Source: an uncultured Paracoccaceae bacterium
Lineage (GTDB): Bacteria; Pseudomonadota; Alphaproteobacteria; Rhodobacterales; Rhodobacteraceae
NCBI GenBank assembly: GCA_947493335.1
Contig: CANLQO010000001.1
Span: 62,001 to 126,000 of the forward strand
DNA length: 64,000 nucleotides
Direction: 5' to 3'
Shown here: in pieces, positions 54,600 through 63,842 of the stretch
How positions within the stretch are numbered: position 1 is the stretch's first letter
Layout of the letters: each line of letters starts with the position of its first letter
Notes under the pieces: model-generated
Told to the model about the DNA's origin: nothing
Database searches by the model: none
The model's input: only the letters and a program-made list of their open reading frames with translations
Program-made: the position numbers and the translations under genes

Positions 54600-55841
54600 A
54601 TGACATACCGCATCATGTGTATCGGAGAGCCGCTTGCAGAGGTGTCCCAAGGTCCCTCTGGCATGGCGGTGCGGTATGGGGGCGATACGCTTAACACTGC
54701 GATCTATATCGCCAGAGAGGCAGCGCAGGGGGATGTCGCGGTGCAATATGTCACCGCCTTGGGCCAAGATATTATGTCCGATGGCGCGTTTGATCTGATG
54801 CAAGCGGAAGGGATCGGGACCGCATTTGTGACACGTGCGGCGGACCGGAACATTGGAATCTACGCGATCAAGAACGATGCCGCAGGTGAGCGCAGCTTTC
54901 ATTATTGGCGGGATGATACAGCGGCGCGGCAGATTTTCACCGCGTCAGACGATCCCGCGATTGCAGCGATTGCGGGTGCTGATCTTGTCTATCTGTCGGC
55001 CATTACGCTTGCCATTTTGCAGCCCCAGGCCCGCGAAACCCTGTTTGCTGCGCTTGAAACCGGCCGTGCCAAGGGGACGGTCATCGCCTTTGATTCAAAC
55101 CACCGTCCGCAGCTTTGGGAAAGCCACGACAGAGCGCAACAGGTGGTCGCGCGGATGTGGGCCCTGACGGATATCGCGCTCCCGACGCTCGAAGATGAAA
55201 CCGCCCTATTCGGGCATGACGATCCTGCGGCGTTACGGGATCATCTGCGGGCCGTCGGTGTGACACGGGGTGCAATCAAACAGGGTGCAAAGGGGCCGAT
55301 GCCGCTTGACCCGCAGATTGGTGCCGCGCGCTTTGAAAAGGCCAAGCATGTTGTCGATACGACCGGTGCGGGCGATAGTTTCAACGGGGGCTATCTGGCC
55401 GCATTGGCGCTGGGCGCGTCAGAGGCTGATGCCTTGCAAAGGGCCCATGATCTGGCGCGGCGTGTGGTGGGACACAAGGGCGCGATCATGCCCCGGCAAC
55501 CCGTCCAAGACCCGCAGCGGGTTGGGAGTGTTATTCGCCTCAGGCCGGAACATGCGGCCGAATATTTGCAGTTGCATGCGGATGTCTGGCCCGGAGTTCT
55601 GGCGCGGCTGAAGGCGTCAAATATCCAAAACTATTCGATCTTCCTCAAACGCCCGGAGCATCTGATGTTCGGGTATTTTGAATATACCGGCGATGATTTT
55701 GCCGCCGATGACGCGGCGATTGCGGCCGATCCGGTGACGCGGGACTGGTGGGCGGTGTGTGGTCCAATGCAGGACCCGTTTGAGACCCGCGCCGATGGCG
55801 AGTGGTGGGCGACGATGGAGCAGGTGTTCTTTCTGGAATAG
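54600..55841 (+). CDS. KdgK-like PfkB kinase fused to L-rhamnose-type mutarotase
   Basis: A 413-aa fusion from the ATG at 54600. Residues 1-303 are a PfkB kinase: CIGEPLAEVSQGP, GGDTLNTAIYIAR, an AFDSNHRPQLW segment typical of 2-keto-3-deoxygluconate kinases, and DTTGAGDSFNGGYLAAL with the catalytic Asp. Residues about 307-413 match COG3254 mutarotases (QRVGSVIRLRPEHAAEYLQLHADVWPG, NYSIFL, MFGYFEY, WWATMEQVF). The kinase would convert KDG to KDPG; the second part would interconvert anomers of the incoming sugar. The frame is continuous, so this is a true fusion rather than read-through. Confidence 0.85.
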   Translation: MTYRIMCIGEPLAEVSQGPSGMAVRYGGDTLNTAIYIAREAAQGDVAVQYVTALGQDIMSDGAFDLMQAEGIGTAFVTRAADRNIGIYAIKNDAAGERSFHYWRDDTAARQIFTASDDPAIAAIAGADLVYLSAITLAILQPQARETLFAALETGRAKGTVIAFDSNHRPQLWESHDRAQQVVARMWALTDIALPTLEDETALFGHDDPAALRDHLRAVGVTRGAIKQGAKGPMPLDPQIGAARFEKAKHVVDTTGAGDSFNGGYLAALALGASEADALQRAHDLARRVVGHKGAIMPRQPVQDPQRVGSVIRLRPEHAAEYLQLHADVWPGVLARLKASNIQNYSIFLKRPEHLMFGYFEYTGDDFAADDAAIAADPVTRDWWAVCGPMQDPFETRADGEWWATMEQVFFLE

Positions 55842-55846
55842 CGGGT

Positions 55847-56248
55847 TCAGCGCAATTCCTTGCGGATCACAAGCTTGAGGCCGGACCAGACGGCGTCGAC
55901 CGCGCAAACCTTGATATCGACAAGACCCATCGGCAGGGCGATCTCTCTGATCGTGTCCTCGGTGATCTCGGTCGGAACCTTGGCGGCCTTTTTCGGCCAG
56001 CTGACCCAGATCATGCCGTCGCGGTCCATGGTCTTTAACCGGGTCGTCAGCACATCCTCCAGCTCTGCGCGGAAGGTGGTGAAAAGGTGGATGAAGTCCT
56101 GCGCCTCTGATGCGCCCCAGTCTGCAGGCGGCGCATCGGCCAAAAGCAAGCCATGATAATCGTCAGGCGGGTTGATCGCCTCTGCTGTCATACCGTCCTT
56201 CAGGCCCAGCTTTTTCCAAAGCGGCGTGCCTGAGTATCCGGTTGTCAT
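55847..56248 (-). CDS. DUF3052 family protein
   Basis: A 133-aa protein that matches DUF3052: MTTGYSGTPLWKKLGLKDG, the P-x-DYHGLL element, and MIWVSWPKKAAKVPTEITEDTIREIAL. Its biochemical role is unknown. It is encoded 5 bases from the convergent kinase-mutarotase gene and overlaps the upstream sulfotransferase stop by 4 bases, suggesting co-expression with that gene. Confidence 0.85.
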   Translation of the reverse strand: MTTGYSGTPLWKKLGLKDGMTAEAINPPDDYHGLLLADAPPADWGASEAQDFIHLFTTFRAELEDVLTTRLKTMDRDGMIWVSWPKKAAKVPTEITEDTIREIALPMGLVDIKVCAVDAVWSGLKLVIRKELR

Positions 56249-57063
56249 TCGCCCAGTTTGGCGTGGACCTCGTGCAGGTCAATCTCACCCACGGGCATCT
56301 TGTTGCCGGGGTTTTCGAAATCGTACTTAAAGAGCTGGAAGTCTTTTTTGTAGATTTCATAAACCAGATGCATGGACAGATCGTCGAAATAATCCTCGAC
56401 CGGGTGCAGGCGCTTGGGGCCATGGCCCTCGCTTTCGTTGAAGCGCGGGATCGCGGTCAGATCAACGGCATGGGGTGTTTCGATCTTGTCGAGCACCTGT
56501 TGCATGCCGTCGTTAAACGCCTCGGTCCAGAAGATCTTGTCGTATTGGCCACCGTTCACGATGAACGTGCTGATATGCCCCGACATGGCAGACCAGTGGA
56601 TGTCCGGTTCCATCGGACGGCGCCAGCGGATGGTGTCGCGGGCAAACAGCAGGAAGCGGCGAAAGCTTTTGATCTGGTCGAACTCGAACCCCGTTTCCGG
56701 GTCGCCCACTTCAATCCCGTATTTCTGGATCAGGAGCGGCACGAGGTTGCCGCGATAGCGGCGGCCATTGCGCTGAATGCCACAAATCTTGTCAAAGAAG
56801 GACGACAGAATGCGGGTGTAGGGGTTGCGCACGCAGGTAAAGGCAAAGGAATTGTGGGCCTTGACGTTCGCGGTGATCACTGGCTGGCTGTCATCCATCG
56901 CCCATTTGTGCATGCCATGCTGGGCGTCGTGGATGTCACCGTCAAAGAATTCACCATGGTCAGAATAGAACATGATCTGACCGATAGTCGAGCAGGCGCA
57001 TTTCGGGACGACCCGATACACCACACTTTCACTTTCTGTCATCCAGGTGCCGGGGAAACCCAT
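56245..57063 (-). CDS. Sulfotransferase family 2 protein
   Basis: A 272-aa protein from the ATG at 57063 (MGFPGTWMTESES), with an alternative at 57105. VVPKCACSTIGQ is the 5'-phosphosulfate loop and FTCVRNPYTRILSSFFDKI the 3'-phosphate loop, as in HNK-1-type carbohydrate sulfotransferases. It transfers sulfate from PAPS to a sugar acceptor. The divergent neighbour is a glycosyltransferase, which supports a role in surface polysaccharide. Confidence 0.82.
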   Translation of the reverse strand: MGFPGTWMTESESVVYRVVPKCACSTIGQIMFYSDHGEFFDGDIHDAQHGMHKWAMDDSQPVITANVKAHNSFAFTCVRNPYTRILSSFFDKICGIQRNGRRYRGNLVPLLIQKYGIEVGDPETGFEFDQIKSFRRFLLFARDTIRWRRPMEPDIHWSAMSGHISTFIVNGGQYDKIFWTEAFNDGMQQVLDKIETPHAVDLTAIPRFNESEGHGPKRLHPVEDYFDDLSMHLVYEIYKKDFQLFKYDFENPGNKMPVGEIDLHEVHAKLGE

Positions 57064-57216
57064 GAACCGAACCCTCCGCGTTGGGGAAAACACGTCCCCA
57101 ACCATTACGTCACTCTATTAGTTGACCCTGAAAAGCAAAGAAACCCTGTATATTCAATGCTTGTTCACGCTATGACGTGTAAACAATAGTCGAACCCGGG
57201 CAGGACCGTTTCCCAT

Positions 57217-58794
57217 ATGGCAAAAATTGCCTTTATTTTGCTGTGCCACAAAGACCCTGACGCGATTGTGCAGCAGGCCAAGCTGTTGACGGCGGCGGGC
57301 GATTATATCGCGATTCACTTTGATGCCCGCGCGCCCAAGGCGGCGTTTGAACAAATCCGCAGCGAACTGGCGGACAATCCAAATGTCACTTTTGCAACCA
57401 AACGGATCAAATGCGGCTGGGGCGAATGGTCGCTGGTGCAGGCCACGCTTTACGCGGTTGAGGCGGCAGAGGCGGCCTTTCCCCGCGCCACCCATTTTTA
57501 CATGGTCTCGGGCGATTGCATGGCAATCAAATCGGCGGCCTTCGCGCATCAGTTCCTGGACAACGAGGATGTGGATTACATCGAAAGCTTCGATTTCCAC
57601 GACAGTTACTGGATCAAGACCGGCTGGCGGGAAGAGCGGCTGATTTACCGCCATTTCTTTAACGAGCGCACACAAGCCAAGCTGTTTTACGGCAGCTTTG
57701 AATTGCAGAAAAAGCTGGGGCTGACGCGCGAAATACCAAGCGACATTCAGGTGATGATCGGCAGTCAGTGGTGGTGCCTGCGCCGCCGCACGATTGAGGC
57801 GATCCTGGAGTTCACCAAAAAGCGGCGCGACGTGATGCGGTTCTTCCGCACCACCTGGATACCCGATGAGACGTTCTTTCAGACCTTGGTGCGCCATCTT
57901 GTGCCGGGCAAAGAGGTCAAGGCGCGCACGCTGACGTTTTTGATGTTTACCGACTACGGGATGCCGGTGACCTTCTACAACGATCACTATGATCTGCTGT
58001 TGTCGCAGGATGCGCTGTTTGCCCGCAAGATCAGCCCGGAAGCGAAAGAGCTGAAATCGCGTCTGGGCGCGCTTTATGCCTCGGGCCGCGATGACTTCAA
58101 GATTTCGGATGAGGGGCGGAACCTGTTCAAGTTTCTGACCGGGCGGGGCCGGGTCGGACGCCGTTTCGCCACGCGGTTCTGGGAAACAGAGACATCGTTG
58201 GGCCATGAACGCGAGCTTTTGGTGGTGACCTGCAAAAAATGGCATGTGGCAAAGCGCCTGCTGGGCGGGATCAAACACCACACGAACATCCCTGCGGTTG
58301 AGTATCTGTTCAACGAGGAAGACACCGAGATGCCTGATCTCGGCGGCATTCAGTCGACGTTGGCCAAACGCACCCGGCACCGCCGGGCACTGATGCGCAT
58401 GCTGTTTGACCACTACGAATCCGATCGAATGATCATCTGCCTCGACACGGTGAATTTCGATCTGATGCAGGACTTCTTTTCCGATCGCGCAACAACGCGG
58501 CTGTTAGAGATCGATTGCGAAATGACGGATGAATATCTGGCCGGGCATGCAAAACGGGTGGGGCTGGCCGGGCAGGAAACCTCTGATGAGGCCATCGCGC
58601 AAATCCTGCCAACGATCCGCTATGATATCATCTTTGAAAGTGACCGGATCAGGGACGCCAACTTTCCCCATCATCTGCGCATCCGCGAAAAATGGAACGT
58701 GGACCAGAACGCGGCAGAGATTGCGAAGTTTTTGTCCGTGAACGATGATACCGCACGGGCGATTGCAGAGACGCCGCATCTTTTTGTCGATTGA
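57217..58794 (+). CDS. GT14-type glycosyltransferase with C-terminal DUF5928-like region
   Basis: A 525-aa protein. Residues 1-250 are a core-2/I-branching GT14 domain: MAKIAFILLCHKDPD, YIAIHFDARAPK, WGEWSLVQATL, MVSGDCMAIKS, GSQWWCLRR and the TWIPDETFFQT acid motif. Residues about 280-525 are a separate region of unknown function that resembles DUF5928 of Rhodobacterales. GT14 enzymes add beta-linked sugars, typically GlcNAc or xylose. The divergent sulfotransferase may act on the same glycan. Confidence 0.85.
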   Translation: MAKIAFILLCHKDPDAIVQQAKLLTAAGDYIAIHFDARAPKAAFEQIRSELADNPNVTFATKRIKCGWGEWSLVQATLYAVEAAEAAFPRATHFYMVSGDCMAIKSAAFAHQFLDNEDVDYIESFDFHDSYWIKTGWREERLIYRHFFNERTQAKLFYGSFELQKKLGLTREIPSDIQVMIGSQWWCLRRRTIEAILEFTKKRRDVMRFFRTTWIPDETFFQTLVRHLVPGKEVKARTLTFLMFTDYGMPVTFYNDHYDLLLSQDALFARKISPEAKELKSRLGALYASGRDDFKISDEGRNLFKFLTGRGRVGRRFATRFWETETSLGHERELLVVTCKKWHVAKRLLGGIKHHTNIPAVEYLFNEEDTEMPDLGGIQSTLAKRTRHRRALMRMLFDHYESDRMIICLDTVNFDLMQDFFSDRATTRLLEIDCEMTDEYLAGHAKRVGLAGQETSDEAIAQILPTIRYDIIFESDRIRDANFPHHLRIREKWNVDQNAAEIAKFLSVNDDTARAIAETPHLFVD

Positions 58795-58803
58795 GGACCA
58801 GAC

Positions 58804-59166
58804 ATGTTCGACTATGACGACCAGAATATTTTTGCCAAAATTCTGCGCGGCGAAATCCCGAACCAGACGGTGTTTGAGAACGATCACGCCCTTGCCTTCA
58901 ACGATATCAACCCGCAGGCGCCGGTGCATGTGCTGGTGATCCCTAAAGGGGCCTATGTGTCGCTGGACCATTTTTCCGGCGACGCAACAGCCGAAGAGCA
59001 GGTGGGGTTTTTCGCAGCCGTATCAGAGGTTTGCAAGATCACAGGGGTGGATGCCGGGTTCCGTGCGATTGCCAATACCCGCAGTCATGGGGTGCAGGAC
59101 GTGCCGCATTTCCATCTGCATATCATTGGCGGCAAACAGTTGGGTCGGATGCTGCCAGCGGGCTGA
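58804..59166 (+). CDS. HIT-family nucleotide-binding protein
   Basis: A 120-aa protein with the histidine triad HFHLHIIGG near the end, plus IFAKILRGEIPNQTVFENDHALAFNDINPQAPVHVLVIPK. It is of the Hint/PKCI type, which hydrolyses AMP-linked substrates. It follows the glycosyltransferase by 9 bases and so is probably co-transcribed. Confidence 0.93.
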   Translation: MFDYDDQNIFAKILRGEIPNQTVFENDHALAFNDINPQAPVHVLVIPKGAYVSLDHFSGDATAEEQVGFFAAVSEVCKITGVDAGFRAIANTRSHGVQDVPHFHLHIIGGKQLGRMLPAG

Positions 59167-59211
59167 CGCTGTTTGCCGCAGGCGGCAAATGCGCCCCACC
59201 CGCCCGGCATC

Positions 59212-60141
59212 CTAACGGCTGGACGTCAGCGACAGGAACACGTCTTCAAGATCGGGCTGCTCGGTGGTCACGTCACGGACTCGGATGCCCGCGCCACTCA
59301 GGTGGGCCAGAATATCGCCAGCCTGTATGGTGCTTGATTTGTAAGAAAAGGCCAGCCGTCCATCGTCGCGCTGCTGCAGGGTGACGCCATCGGGCATGGC
59401 CGCGATGTCTGCGGGCTTTTCTGGCGTGATGACGAGGGTCTTTTGATCCAGCGTGCCCAGCAAGTTTGCGGTGGTGTCGCGCACGATCATCTCTCCATGG
59501 TTGATGATGGCGATCTCATCGCACATCGCCTCTGCCTCTTCGAGGTAGTGCGTGGTCAGGATGATGGTCTTGCCCGCACGGTTGAGGTCGCGGACGTTGT
59601 CCCAAAGCATATTGCGCAGCTCGATATCGACCCCGGCGGTGGGTTCATCCAGCACAAGGATATGCGGATCATGCACCAGTGCCTTGCCCAGCAGCAGCCT
59701 GCGCCGCATGCCACCTGATAGTGAGCGGGCATAAGCCTCTGCCTTGTCGGACAGACCGATGAGGTCAAGGATTTCCTCGGTTCGGCGCTGGGCCCTGGGT
59801 ACACCGTAAAGCCCGGCTTGCACATCCAGCGAACCGCGCGGGGTAAAGAAAGGGTCAAGGTTGGGTTCCTGCGGCATGATACCAATGGCCGCACGGCTTT
59901 GACGCGGGTTCACATCCTGATCAAATCCCCAGATTTTGACGCTGCCCGCAGTCTTGTTCACCAGCCCCGCCAGAATGTTGATCAGCGTCGATTTGCCCGC
60001 GCCATTCGGTCCCAAAAGCCCAAAAATCGATCCGCGGGGAATATCAAGGTCGATGCCTTTCAGCGCATCTTTGGCGGGCGCGCGGCCGGTGGCGGCATAG
60101 GTCTTGGTCAGGCCGGAAATTTCGAGTGCATGATCGGTCAT
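59212..60141 (-). CDS. ABC-2 type transporter ATPase
   Basis: A 309-aa ATPase from the ATG at 60141. Walker A is [10 protein letters not shown]-loop [15 protein letters not shown], signature [15 protein letters not shown], Walker [13 protein letters not shown] and switch TTHYLEEAE. The C-terminal 80 residues are a beta-rich domain ([21 protein letters not shown]) typical of the YadG/CcmA group. No permease gene is adjacent within the window, so the substrate is open. Confidence 0.88.
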   Translation of the reverse strand: MTDHALEISGLTKTYAATGRAPAKDALKGIDLDIPRGSIFGLLGPNGAGKSTLINILAGLVNKTAGSVKIWGFDQDVNPRQSRAAIGIMPQEPNLDPFFTPRGSLDVQAGLYGVPRAQRRTEEILDLIGLSDKAEAYARSLSGGMRRRLLLGKALVHDPHILVLDEPTAGVDIELRNMLWDNVRDLNRAGKTIILTTHYLEEAEAMCDEIAIINHGEMIVRDTTANLLGTLDQKTLVITPEKPADIAAMPDGVTLQQRDDGRLAFSYKSSTIQAGDILAHLSGAGIRVRDVTTEQPDLEDVFLSLTSSR

Positions 60142-60227
60142 TGGTGTCTTTCCACCGGGGCAGGGTCGTATTACTGTCGGGCCTGAGATATGGCGGGCCA
60201 GACCCGCGACAACAGACAGGCCGACCC

Positions 60228-60407
60228 ATGACACGTCCCGCACCGGAAACCAAGATCGTCCACGACTGGCGGATTGCCTGTGATGGCGGCGAAGGCGGCC
60301 TGGGCCATCCACGCGTCTGGCTGCAATTGCCCAAGGACCATGGTTGGGTCGAATGCCCTTATTGTGACGCGAAATACGTCCATCAGGAATTTGAGGGCAA
60401 AGTCTGA
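60228..60407 (+). CDS. Zinc-finger protein (zf-CHCC / NDUFS6-like)
   Basis: A 59-aa protein starting at the ATG at 60228. Cys and His are arranged as [16 protein letters not shown] then [11 protein letters not shown], the CHCC zinc-binding pattern of the accessory complex I subunit NDUFS6 and its bacterial homologues. It lies between an ABC ATPase (divergent) and polA. Confidence 0.88.
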   Translation: MTRPAPETKIVHDWRIACDGGEGGLGHPRVWLQLPKDHGWVECPYCDAKYVHQEFEGKV

Positions 60408-60466
60408 TCTGGCCCCCCTTGGCCGTTCATGGCAAAACCATGGGGCTGTGATCAGGGGGATTTACG

Positions 60467-63265
60467 ATGACGACATTCGGCAAGGGCTGCCATCTGCACC
60501 TGATTGATGGCTCTGCTTTCATCTTTCGCGCCTATCATGCCCTGCCACCGCTGACGCGCAAATCAGACGGGTTGCCTGTTGGTGCGGTCAGCGGCTTTGT
60601 GAACATGTTGCAGCGCTATATTGAGGGCAATACGGGCGCGGATGCCGCGACCCATGTGGCGGTGATCTTTGACAAGGGCAGCCATACGTTTCGCAACGAC
60701 ATGTATGACCAGTACAAGGCCAACCGCGACGAGATGCCAGAGGATCTGCGCCCGCAGATGCCCCTGACCCGGACCGCGACACGTGCGTTCAATATCGCCT
60801 GTGAAGAGATTGAGGGGTTTGAGGCCGACGATATCATCGCCACGTTGGCGCATCAGGCACGGGATGCCGGTGGGCGGGTGACGATCCTGTCTTCTGACAA
60901 GGATCTGATGCAGTTGGTGGGGGGCGGCGTGGAAATGCTCGACCCGATGAAGAACAAGCGCATCGACAGTGACGGAGTGGTCGAGAAATTCGGCGTTGGG
61001 CCAGAGCGTGTTGTCGATGTGCAGGCACTTGCCGGTGACAGCGTGGATAACGTGCCGGGGGCGCCGGGGATCGGGATTAAGACGGCGGCCCTTTTGATCA
61101 ACGAATATGGCGATCTGGAAAGCCTGCTGGACCGCGCCGAAGAGATCAAGCAACCCAAGCGCCGCCAGACCCTTATCGACAATCGCGCGCAGATTGAGTT
61201 GTCCAAGCGGCTGGTGCAGCTTGATTGCGAGATGACGCTGCCGTTCGATCTTGACAGCCTCGAAATCCGCGATCCGGAGCCGGATGTCCTGCTGGGCTTT
61301 CTGGCCGAGATGGAGTTTCGCACGGTCACCAAGCGCATCGCGGACAAGCTTGGGCTGGAAGCGCCGGTTATCGAAGCGACGCTTGCGCCTGCGGAAGAGG
61401 CTGCACAACCCGAAGAAAAACCCTTTGATCCAGAGGCTTACGAATGCGTTCGCGATGCCGCCGCACTGCAGGTCTGGATCGAGCGTATCCGCGAGCGGGG
61501 CTATGTGGCCATCGATACTGAGACAACCGCACTCAACGAAATGCGCGCTGAACTGGTGGGGATATCGCTGAGCGTGGAGGCAGGGCAGGCTTGCTATATT
61601 CCGCTGACACATAAGGCAGGCGGGGCGGACGACCTTTTTGGCTCGGACGATCTGGCCGAGGGTCAGATGCCATTCGAGGCCTGTCTGGAGATGCTGAAGC
61701 CGGTGCTGGAGGACGAAAGCGTCCTCAAAATCGGGCAGAACATGAAATACGACGCCAAGATTTTCGCGCGTCTGGGCATCAATGTGGCCCCGGTGGATGA
61801 CACGATGCTGCTGTCCTATGCGATGCACGCGGGCGAGCATAATCACGGCATGGACCTGTTGTCAGAGCGGTATCTGGGCCATACGCCGATCCCGATCAAG
61901 CCGCTGTTGGGCACGGGGAAATCGGCGATTACCTTTGACCGGGTCGGTATTGATGACGCGGTGAAATACGCCGCCGAAGACGCTGATATCACGCTGCGAC
62001 TATGGCAGACGCTGAAGCCGAAACTGCATACCCGCAAGGTCACCACGGTCTATGAAACGCTTGAGCGGCCGATGATCCCGGTGCTGGCCGAGATGGAGAT
62101 GGCGGGCATCAAGGTCGATCGCGATACCCTGTCCCGGATGTCCAATGCGTTCAGCCAGAAAATGGCGGGGCTGGAGGATGAAATTCAGGAAAAAGCCGGG
62201 CGCAAGTTCAACGTCGGCTCGCCCAAGCAACTGGGCGAAATCCTGTTTGATGAGTTGCAATTGCCCGGCGGCAAAAAAGGGAAAACCGGCGCCTATTCGA
62301 CCGGGGCGGACATTCTGGAAGACCTCGCCACGGAACACGAGATTCCGGGGCTGATTCTGGACTGGCGGCAGCTATCCAAATTGAAATCAACCTATACCGA
62401 CGCGCTGCAGGAACACATCAACGCGGAAACGGGACGGGTGCACACCTCCTATTCGATTGCAGGTGCGAACACAGGGCGGCTCGCCTCGACCGATCCGAAC
62501 CTGCAAAACATTCCGGTCCGGTCAGAGGAAGGGCGGCGCATTCGCGAAGCCTTTGTCGCCGAAGATGGCAAGGTGCTGGTTTCTCTGGATTATTCTCAGA
62601 TTGAGCTGCGTATTCTGGCGCATGTGGCGGGGATTGAGGAGCTCAAGCAAGCCTTCCGCGACGGGGTTGATATTCACGCACTGACCGCGTCTGAGATGTT
62701 CAACGTGCCACTGGATGAGATGACGCCGGATGTGCGGCGGCAGGCCAAGGCGATCAATTTCGGGGTGATTTACGGCATTTCCGGGTTTGGTCTGGCGCGC
62801 AATCTGCGCATCCCACGGGCCGAGGCGCAGGGGTTCATTGACCGCTATTTCGAACGCTTCCCGGGCATCCGCGCCTATATGGACGACACCGTGGCCTTTG
62901 CCAAAGAACACGGGTTTGTGCAGACGCTATTCGGCCGCCGGATCAACACGCCCGAGATCAACGCCAAGGGGCCACACGCGGGCTTTGCCAAGCGCGCGGC
63001 AATCAATGCGCCCATTCAGGGGACGGCGGCAGATGTCATCCGCCGCGCGATGATCCGAATGCCGGACGCGATTGCCGGGATGCCTGCCAAGATGCTGTTG
63101 CAGGTCCATGACGAACTGCTGTTCGAGGTGGAAGAGGGCGCGGTGGATGATCTGATCGGCACGGCGCGGGATGTGATGGAAAACGCCAGCGACCCGGCGG
63201 TGAAGCTGGATGTGACCCTTGCCGTGGACGCGGGCCAAGGGGCCAACTGGGCCGAGGCGCATTAG
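60467..63265 (+). CDS. polA: DNA polymerase I
   Basis: A 932-aa enzyme with all three parts. The 5'-nuclease (1-290) has LIDGSAFIFRAYHALPPL and an EADDIIATLA metal site. The proofreading domain (about 320-520) keeps VAIDTETTALNEM and GQNMKYDAKIF, so the 3'-5' exonuclease acids appear intact. The polymerase domain has DYSQIELRILAH (motif A), RRQAKAINFGVIYGIS (motif B) and QVHDELLFEV (motif C). It fills gaps and removes RNA primers. The start codon follows GGGGGA. Confidence 0.97.
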   Translation: MTTFGKGCHLHLIDGSAFIFRAYHALPPLTRKSDGLPVGAVSGFVNMLQRYIEGNTGADAATHVAVIFDKGSHTFRNDMYDQYKANRDEMPEDLRPQMPLTRTATRAFNIACEEIEGFEADDIIATLAHQARDAGGRVTILSSDKDLMQLVGGGVEMLDPMKNKRIDSDGVVEKFGVGPERVVDVQALAGDSVDNVPGAPGIGIKTAALLINEYGDLESLLDRAEEIKQPKRRQTLIDNRAQIELSKRLVQLDCEMTLPFDLDSLEIRDPEPDVLLGFLAEMEFRTVTKRIADKLGLEAPVIEATLAPAEEAAQPEEKPFDPEAYECVRDAAALQVWIERIRERGYVAIDTETTALNEMRAELVGISLSVEAGQACYIPLTHKAGGADDLFGSDDLAEGQMPFEACLEMLKPVLEDESVLKIGQNMKYDAKIFARLGINVAPVDDTMLLSYAMHAGEHNHGMDLLSERYLGHTPIPIKPLLGTGKSAITFDRVGIDDAVKYAAEDADITLRLWQTLKPKLHTRKVTTVYETLERPMIPVLAEMEMAGIKVDRDTLSRMSNAFSQKMAGLEDEIQEKAGRKFNVGSPKQLGEILFDELQLPGGKKGKTGAYSTGADILEDLATEHEIPGLILDWRQLSKLKSTYTDALQEHINAETGRVHTSYSIAGANTGRLASTDPNLQNIPVRSEEGRRIREAFVAEDGKVLVSLDYSQIELRILAHVAGIEELKQAFRDGVDIHALTASEMFNVPLDEMTPDVRRQAKAINFGVIYGISGFGLARNLRIPRAEAQGFIDRYFERFPGIRAYMDDTVAFAKEHGFVQTLFGRRINTPEINAKGPHAGFAKRAAINAPIQGTAADVIRRAMIRMPDAIAGMPAKMLLQVHDELLFEVEEGAVDDLIGTARDVMENASDPAVKLDVTLAVDAGQGANWAEAH

Positions 63266-63362
63266 GATCACGCAAGGGTGAAAGGCGTTGGTGCGACAAC
63301 GCCGGAAATCCAGCTATACTGCGTTCAAAGGGAAAGTCACGCGATCCGGAAGGAGGACGAGA

Positions 63363-63842
63363 ATGCCCAAGATGCTGATGAACCGCCGCAAACTGCTCTA
63401 CGCCTCGGGTGCTATTCTGGCGACCGGGTTGTTGGCCCCGGCTGCGGCGCAGGGCCTCGCGCCAACGCCGACCATGCGGGGTGGCGCGAATAACTACCGC
63501 CCCGGTGCGCCCATCGTTGACCGGATCGGCGGTGGCGGGTTTCTGATGACCGGAACAGTGCGCCGTGCAGGCGATGGGGTGCCATTGGAAGGTATCCGCA
63601 TTCAGATTTGGGCGCATACCACCGAAGGGCATGAGCGGGACCTCCATAGCCATGGTGCGACGTTGACCGATGCGGCGGGTCGTTTTGAGATGGACATGCC
63701 GCAGATCGTGCCTGCCTTTGGGCAGGCGCACGGGCACCTGGCCTATGACAGCGGCGACTTTGAAACGGTGTTCCTGCGGCCCTTGATGGCCCGGTCCAGC
63801 GATACCACGCTCAACGCTGAATTCGTGCTTTCGCCCCTGTGA
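63363..63842 (+). CDS. Exported intradiol-dioxygenase-like protein
   Basis: A 159-aa protein from the ATG at 63363, where GGAGG lies upstream. A leader MNRRKLLYASGAILATGLLAP resembles a twin-arginine signal. The body resembles the intradiol ring-cleavage dioxygenase beta-sandwich: GGGGFLMTGTVRRAGDGVPLEGIRIQIWAH, TLTDAAGRFEM, and HGH near the position of the HxH iron ligands. The two Tyr iron ligands of protocatechuate dioxygenase are not evident. It overlaps the next gene by 4 bases, so the two work together. Confidence 0.65.
   Translation: MPKMLMNRRKLLYASGAILATGLLAPAAAQGLAPTPTMRGGANNYRPGAPIVDRIGGGGFLMTGTVRRAGDGVPLEGIRIQIWAHTTEGHERDLHSHGATLTDAAGRFEMDMPQIVPAFGQAHGHLAYDSGDFETVFLRPLMARSSDTTLNAEFVLSPL

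Noticed and set aside
45209-55841. Reading the sugar cluster as a D-galacturonate or L-fucose pathway
   Set aside because: No UxaC isomerase for galacturonate and no enolase-type fuconate dehydratase or diketo-deoxyfuconate hydrolase is present. L-galactose fits all genes better, though not proven.
57154-58413. 419-codon open frame antisense to the GT14 gene
   Set aside because: The + strand frame has clear GT14 motifs; the antisense product has atypical composition.
60563-61846. 427-codon open frame antisense to polA
   Set aside because: It overlaps fully conserved polA sequence and has no recognisable domain.
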